The notes under the pieces were generated by a model. That model had not been told where the DNA came from. It did not search any database and worked only from the letters and a program-made list of their open reading frames with translations. A stretch of 38,836 nt of DNA from positions 1-38,836 of the forward strand of contig JAEKKJ010000030.1 in the NCBI GenBank assembly GCA_019510435.1. Reading direction: 5' to 3'. The first letter of the stretch is position 1. Each line of letters opens with the position of its first letter. The translations under genes were made by a program, and so were the position numbers. Positions 36,964 through 38,836 of the stretch are shown here, one piece after another. The DNA is from Caulobacterales bacterium (lineage in GTDB: Bacteria > Pseudomonadota > Alphaproteobacteria > Caulobacterales > Caulobacteraceae).

Positions 36964-38076
36964 TCAGGCCCCGAAGATCCAGCCGCTGGGCAGGCTGGAC
37001 AGGGTGACCCCCACCAGCACCATCTGACCGCCGCCGGTCATATCGATCACCGTGTCGGCGCCCACCTGGGCCGCGGTGTAGACCGTGCCGGGATCGAGCT
37101 GCACGCGGTCCCCCTCGGAGGCGTGGAAGTCGGTCACCCGGTCGAGGCCGGCGTCGCCGAAGGTGTGGAAGATGTCCGCGCCGGCGCCGCCGGTCATGGT
37201 GTCGTCGCCCTTGTCGCCGGAGACGAAGTCGTCACCCGCGCCGCCCATCACCACGTCGTTGTCCTGGCCGCCTCGGACGATGTCATTTCCGTCGCCACCG
37301 TCGCAGGTGTCGGCGCCCAGGTTCCCGTAGACCAGGTCGCCGCCGGCGTCGCCAGACAAGCTGTCGTTGTCCTTGCCCCCCACCACCCAGTCGTCGCCGC
37401 CACCGCCGGAGCAGGTGTCGGCGCCCTGGTTGCCGTTGATGTCGTCGAAGAGCGAGCCGCCGACGATCCGATCGTCGCCCTCCTCCCCGCGAAGGTAGTT
37501 CGCGCCGGGGGCGCCGAGGGTCACGGCGAAGCCGTACCCCGAGATGGTGTCGTTCCCCTGACCGCCGAACACGGTGTTGTCGCCGCCGAGGCCCCGGATG
37601 ACATCGTCACCGTCATAGCCGCGCAGCAAGTCCGCGTCCGGCCCGCCGTCAATGTCGTCCGGACCGGAAAGGATTGTGGAGAACGCAAGCTGGGTCGCGT
37701 CCGCGGCGACCCATTGGCCGAACTGGCTGGCCGAGATCAAGGGATCGGTCAGCGTATAGATTTGCGCGGTGAAGCTGCCGATCGAGATCTGGACGTGGCC
37801 GATCGTCCCCCCAATTGGGTGACCGCGCCCATCGAATTGCAGGTCCTGGCCCCCCAGGTAGAGGTCCCCGCCAGGCCCATCTATCATCAGATAGAGCGGC
37901 GAACTCCCAAGGACAGGCTGGCCGTTCAGGGCCGACAGATGCACAGCGTCCATATCGCCGCCGATACTGGCGCTCAGGTGCGATGTGCGGGAGGCCGCGG
38001 ATGCGATCGACGTATCTGGCGGAGAAATCGCCCCGGCCGCGCGGGCCGGGTCATCAAAGGAAAGGCTCGCCGCCAT
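36964..38076 (-). CDS. RTX calcium-binding protein 7
   Basis: The 370-residue protein has an N-terminal region (1-150) including LYLMIDGPGGDLYLGGQDL, IGHVQISIGSFTAQIYTL and FGQWVAADATQLAFSTIL. The later part of this resembles a domain of RTX protein 3 (NWLANDATQDMFSSLL) and also precedes an LLRGYDGDDVI-type blade there. The rest is RTX blades, the shared cassette with two Cys 36 residues apart (ADTCSGG, ADTCDGG), and SSLPSGWIFGA. A G-rich ribosome binding site precedes the ATG. It is the most upstream of the six minus-strand RTX genes. Its payload function is unknown; secretion through a type I system is inferred. Confidence 0.84.
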   Translation of the reverse strand: MAASLSFDDPARAAGAISPPDTSIASAASRTSHLSASIGGDMDAVHLSALNGQPVLGSSPLYLMIDGPGGDLYLGGQDLQFDGRGHPIGGTIGHVQISIGSFTAQIYTLTDPLISASQFGQWVAADATQLAFSTILSGPDDIDGGPDADLLRGYDGDDVIRGLGGDNTVFGGQGNDTISGYGFAVTLGAPGANYLRGEEGDDRIVGGSLFDDINGNQGADTCSGGGGDDWVVGGKDNDSLSGDAGGDLVYGNLGADTCDGGDGNDIVRGGQDNDVVMGGAGDDFVSGDKGDDTMTGGAGADIFHTFGDAGLDRVTDFHASEGDRVQLDPGTVYTAAQVGADTVIDMTGGGQMVLVGVTLSSLPSGWIFGA

Positions 38077-38215
38077 ACTGCGCCCCCCAGCGCACGCGGC
38101 GAACTGGGACGCGCCGACGCAACAACCCTAGGGCAAGCTTCGCCCGCCCTCAACCCAACTTATCTTACGCCGCCGGCGCCGTCCGAGATCGGCGCCAGGC
38201 AAGGGAAGCCGCCCC

Positions 38216-38836
<621 letters not shown>

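Noticed and set aside
27800..37500. Regular short repeats suggesting a CRISPR array
   Set aside because: The repeat period is 27 bases (nine codons), there are no unique spacers, and the reading frame is open. These are RTX blades.

Overview
The window is very GC-rich DNA, almost fully coding, from an alphaproteobacterium. Gene content and order suggest Caulobacteraceae (Phenylobacterium or Caulobacter type): a split MetH, a TonB-dependent receptor, RTX proteins and small Gly-zipper envelope proteins. This is inferred from gene families; no rRNA or other taxonomic marker is present. No tRNA, rRNA, CRISPR array, transposase or phage gene was found.

Layout. (1) 1-4195: two small envelope proteins on the minus strand, then a plus-strand run of an aspartyl/asparaginyl beta-hydroxylase-family protein, cysteine synthase and a second, longer hydroxylase-family protein. 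(2) 4192-6428: a KdpD/KdpE-like two-component pair on the minus strand, without kdpFABC beside it. (3) 6640-8804: a plus-strand operon of one unknown protein and two YbjQ-type proteins. (4) 8880-13947: a membrane GAF-PAS class III adenylate cyclase facing a triple-PAS hybrid histidine kinase. (5) 14101-15773: DUF1993 protein, two small proteins and a YciI-like protein, with a mosaic palindromic repeat. (6) 15793-24048: a minus-strand methionine-cycle block made of a fused ArsR-methyltransferase regulator, MetF, the homocysteine-methyltransferase part of MetH, the cobalamin part of MetH, and a TonB-dependent receptor. A 16-bp perfect palindrome sits on the promoter of the first gene. (7) 24081-28931: a VOC protein, an RTX protein, an MFS exporter, a Ser/Thr/Gly-rich secreted protein and a second RTX protein. 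(8) 29000-38076: five more RTX genes head to tail. (9) 38216 to the end: the C-terminal part of the ABC-F protein EttA.

The most distinctive region is 24-38 kb. Six of the seven RTX proteins (all but the first) end in the same roughly 180-residue cassette: a calcium beta-roll with invariant FDDINGN, DDWVVGGKD and VYGNLG blades, followed by a fixed tail ending in GWIFGA or similar. The N-terminal payloads differ: a CAP domain, a zinc-metalloprotease-like domain, a recurring ~90-residue module with Pro/Thr linkers, or more RTX blades. It looks like an array of type I secretion substrates with interchangeable heads, and one copy (35410-36867) looks like a recombinant of its neighbours. Cysteine is absent from these proteins except at core positions of the cassette; in three copies there are two cysteines exactly 36 residues apart.

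The methionine block is best read as one regulated unit. The ArsR-methyltransferase resembles the SAH-responsive regulator SahR, the first three genes overlap by ATGA, and a 160-bp inverted repeat separates them from metH. Several start codons are unusual and were chosen from the Shine-Dalgarno sequence: TTG at 32997 and 36867, a probable CTG at 6640, and GTG at 3179, 8918 and 31330.
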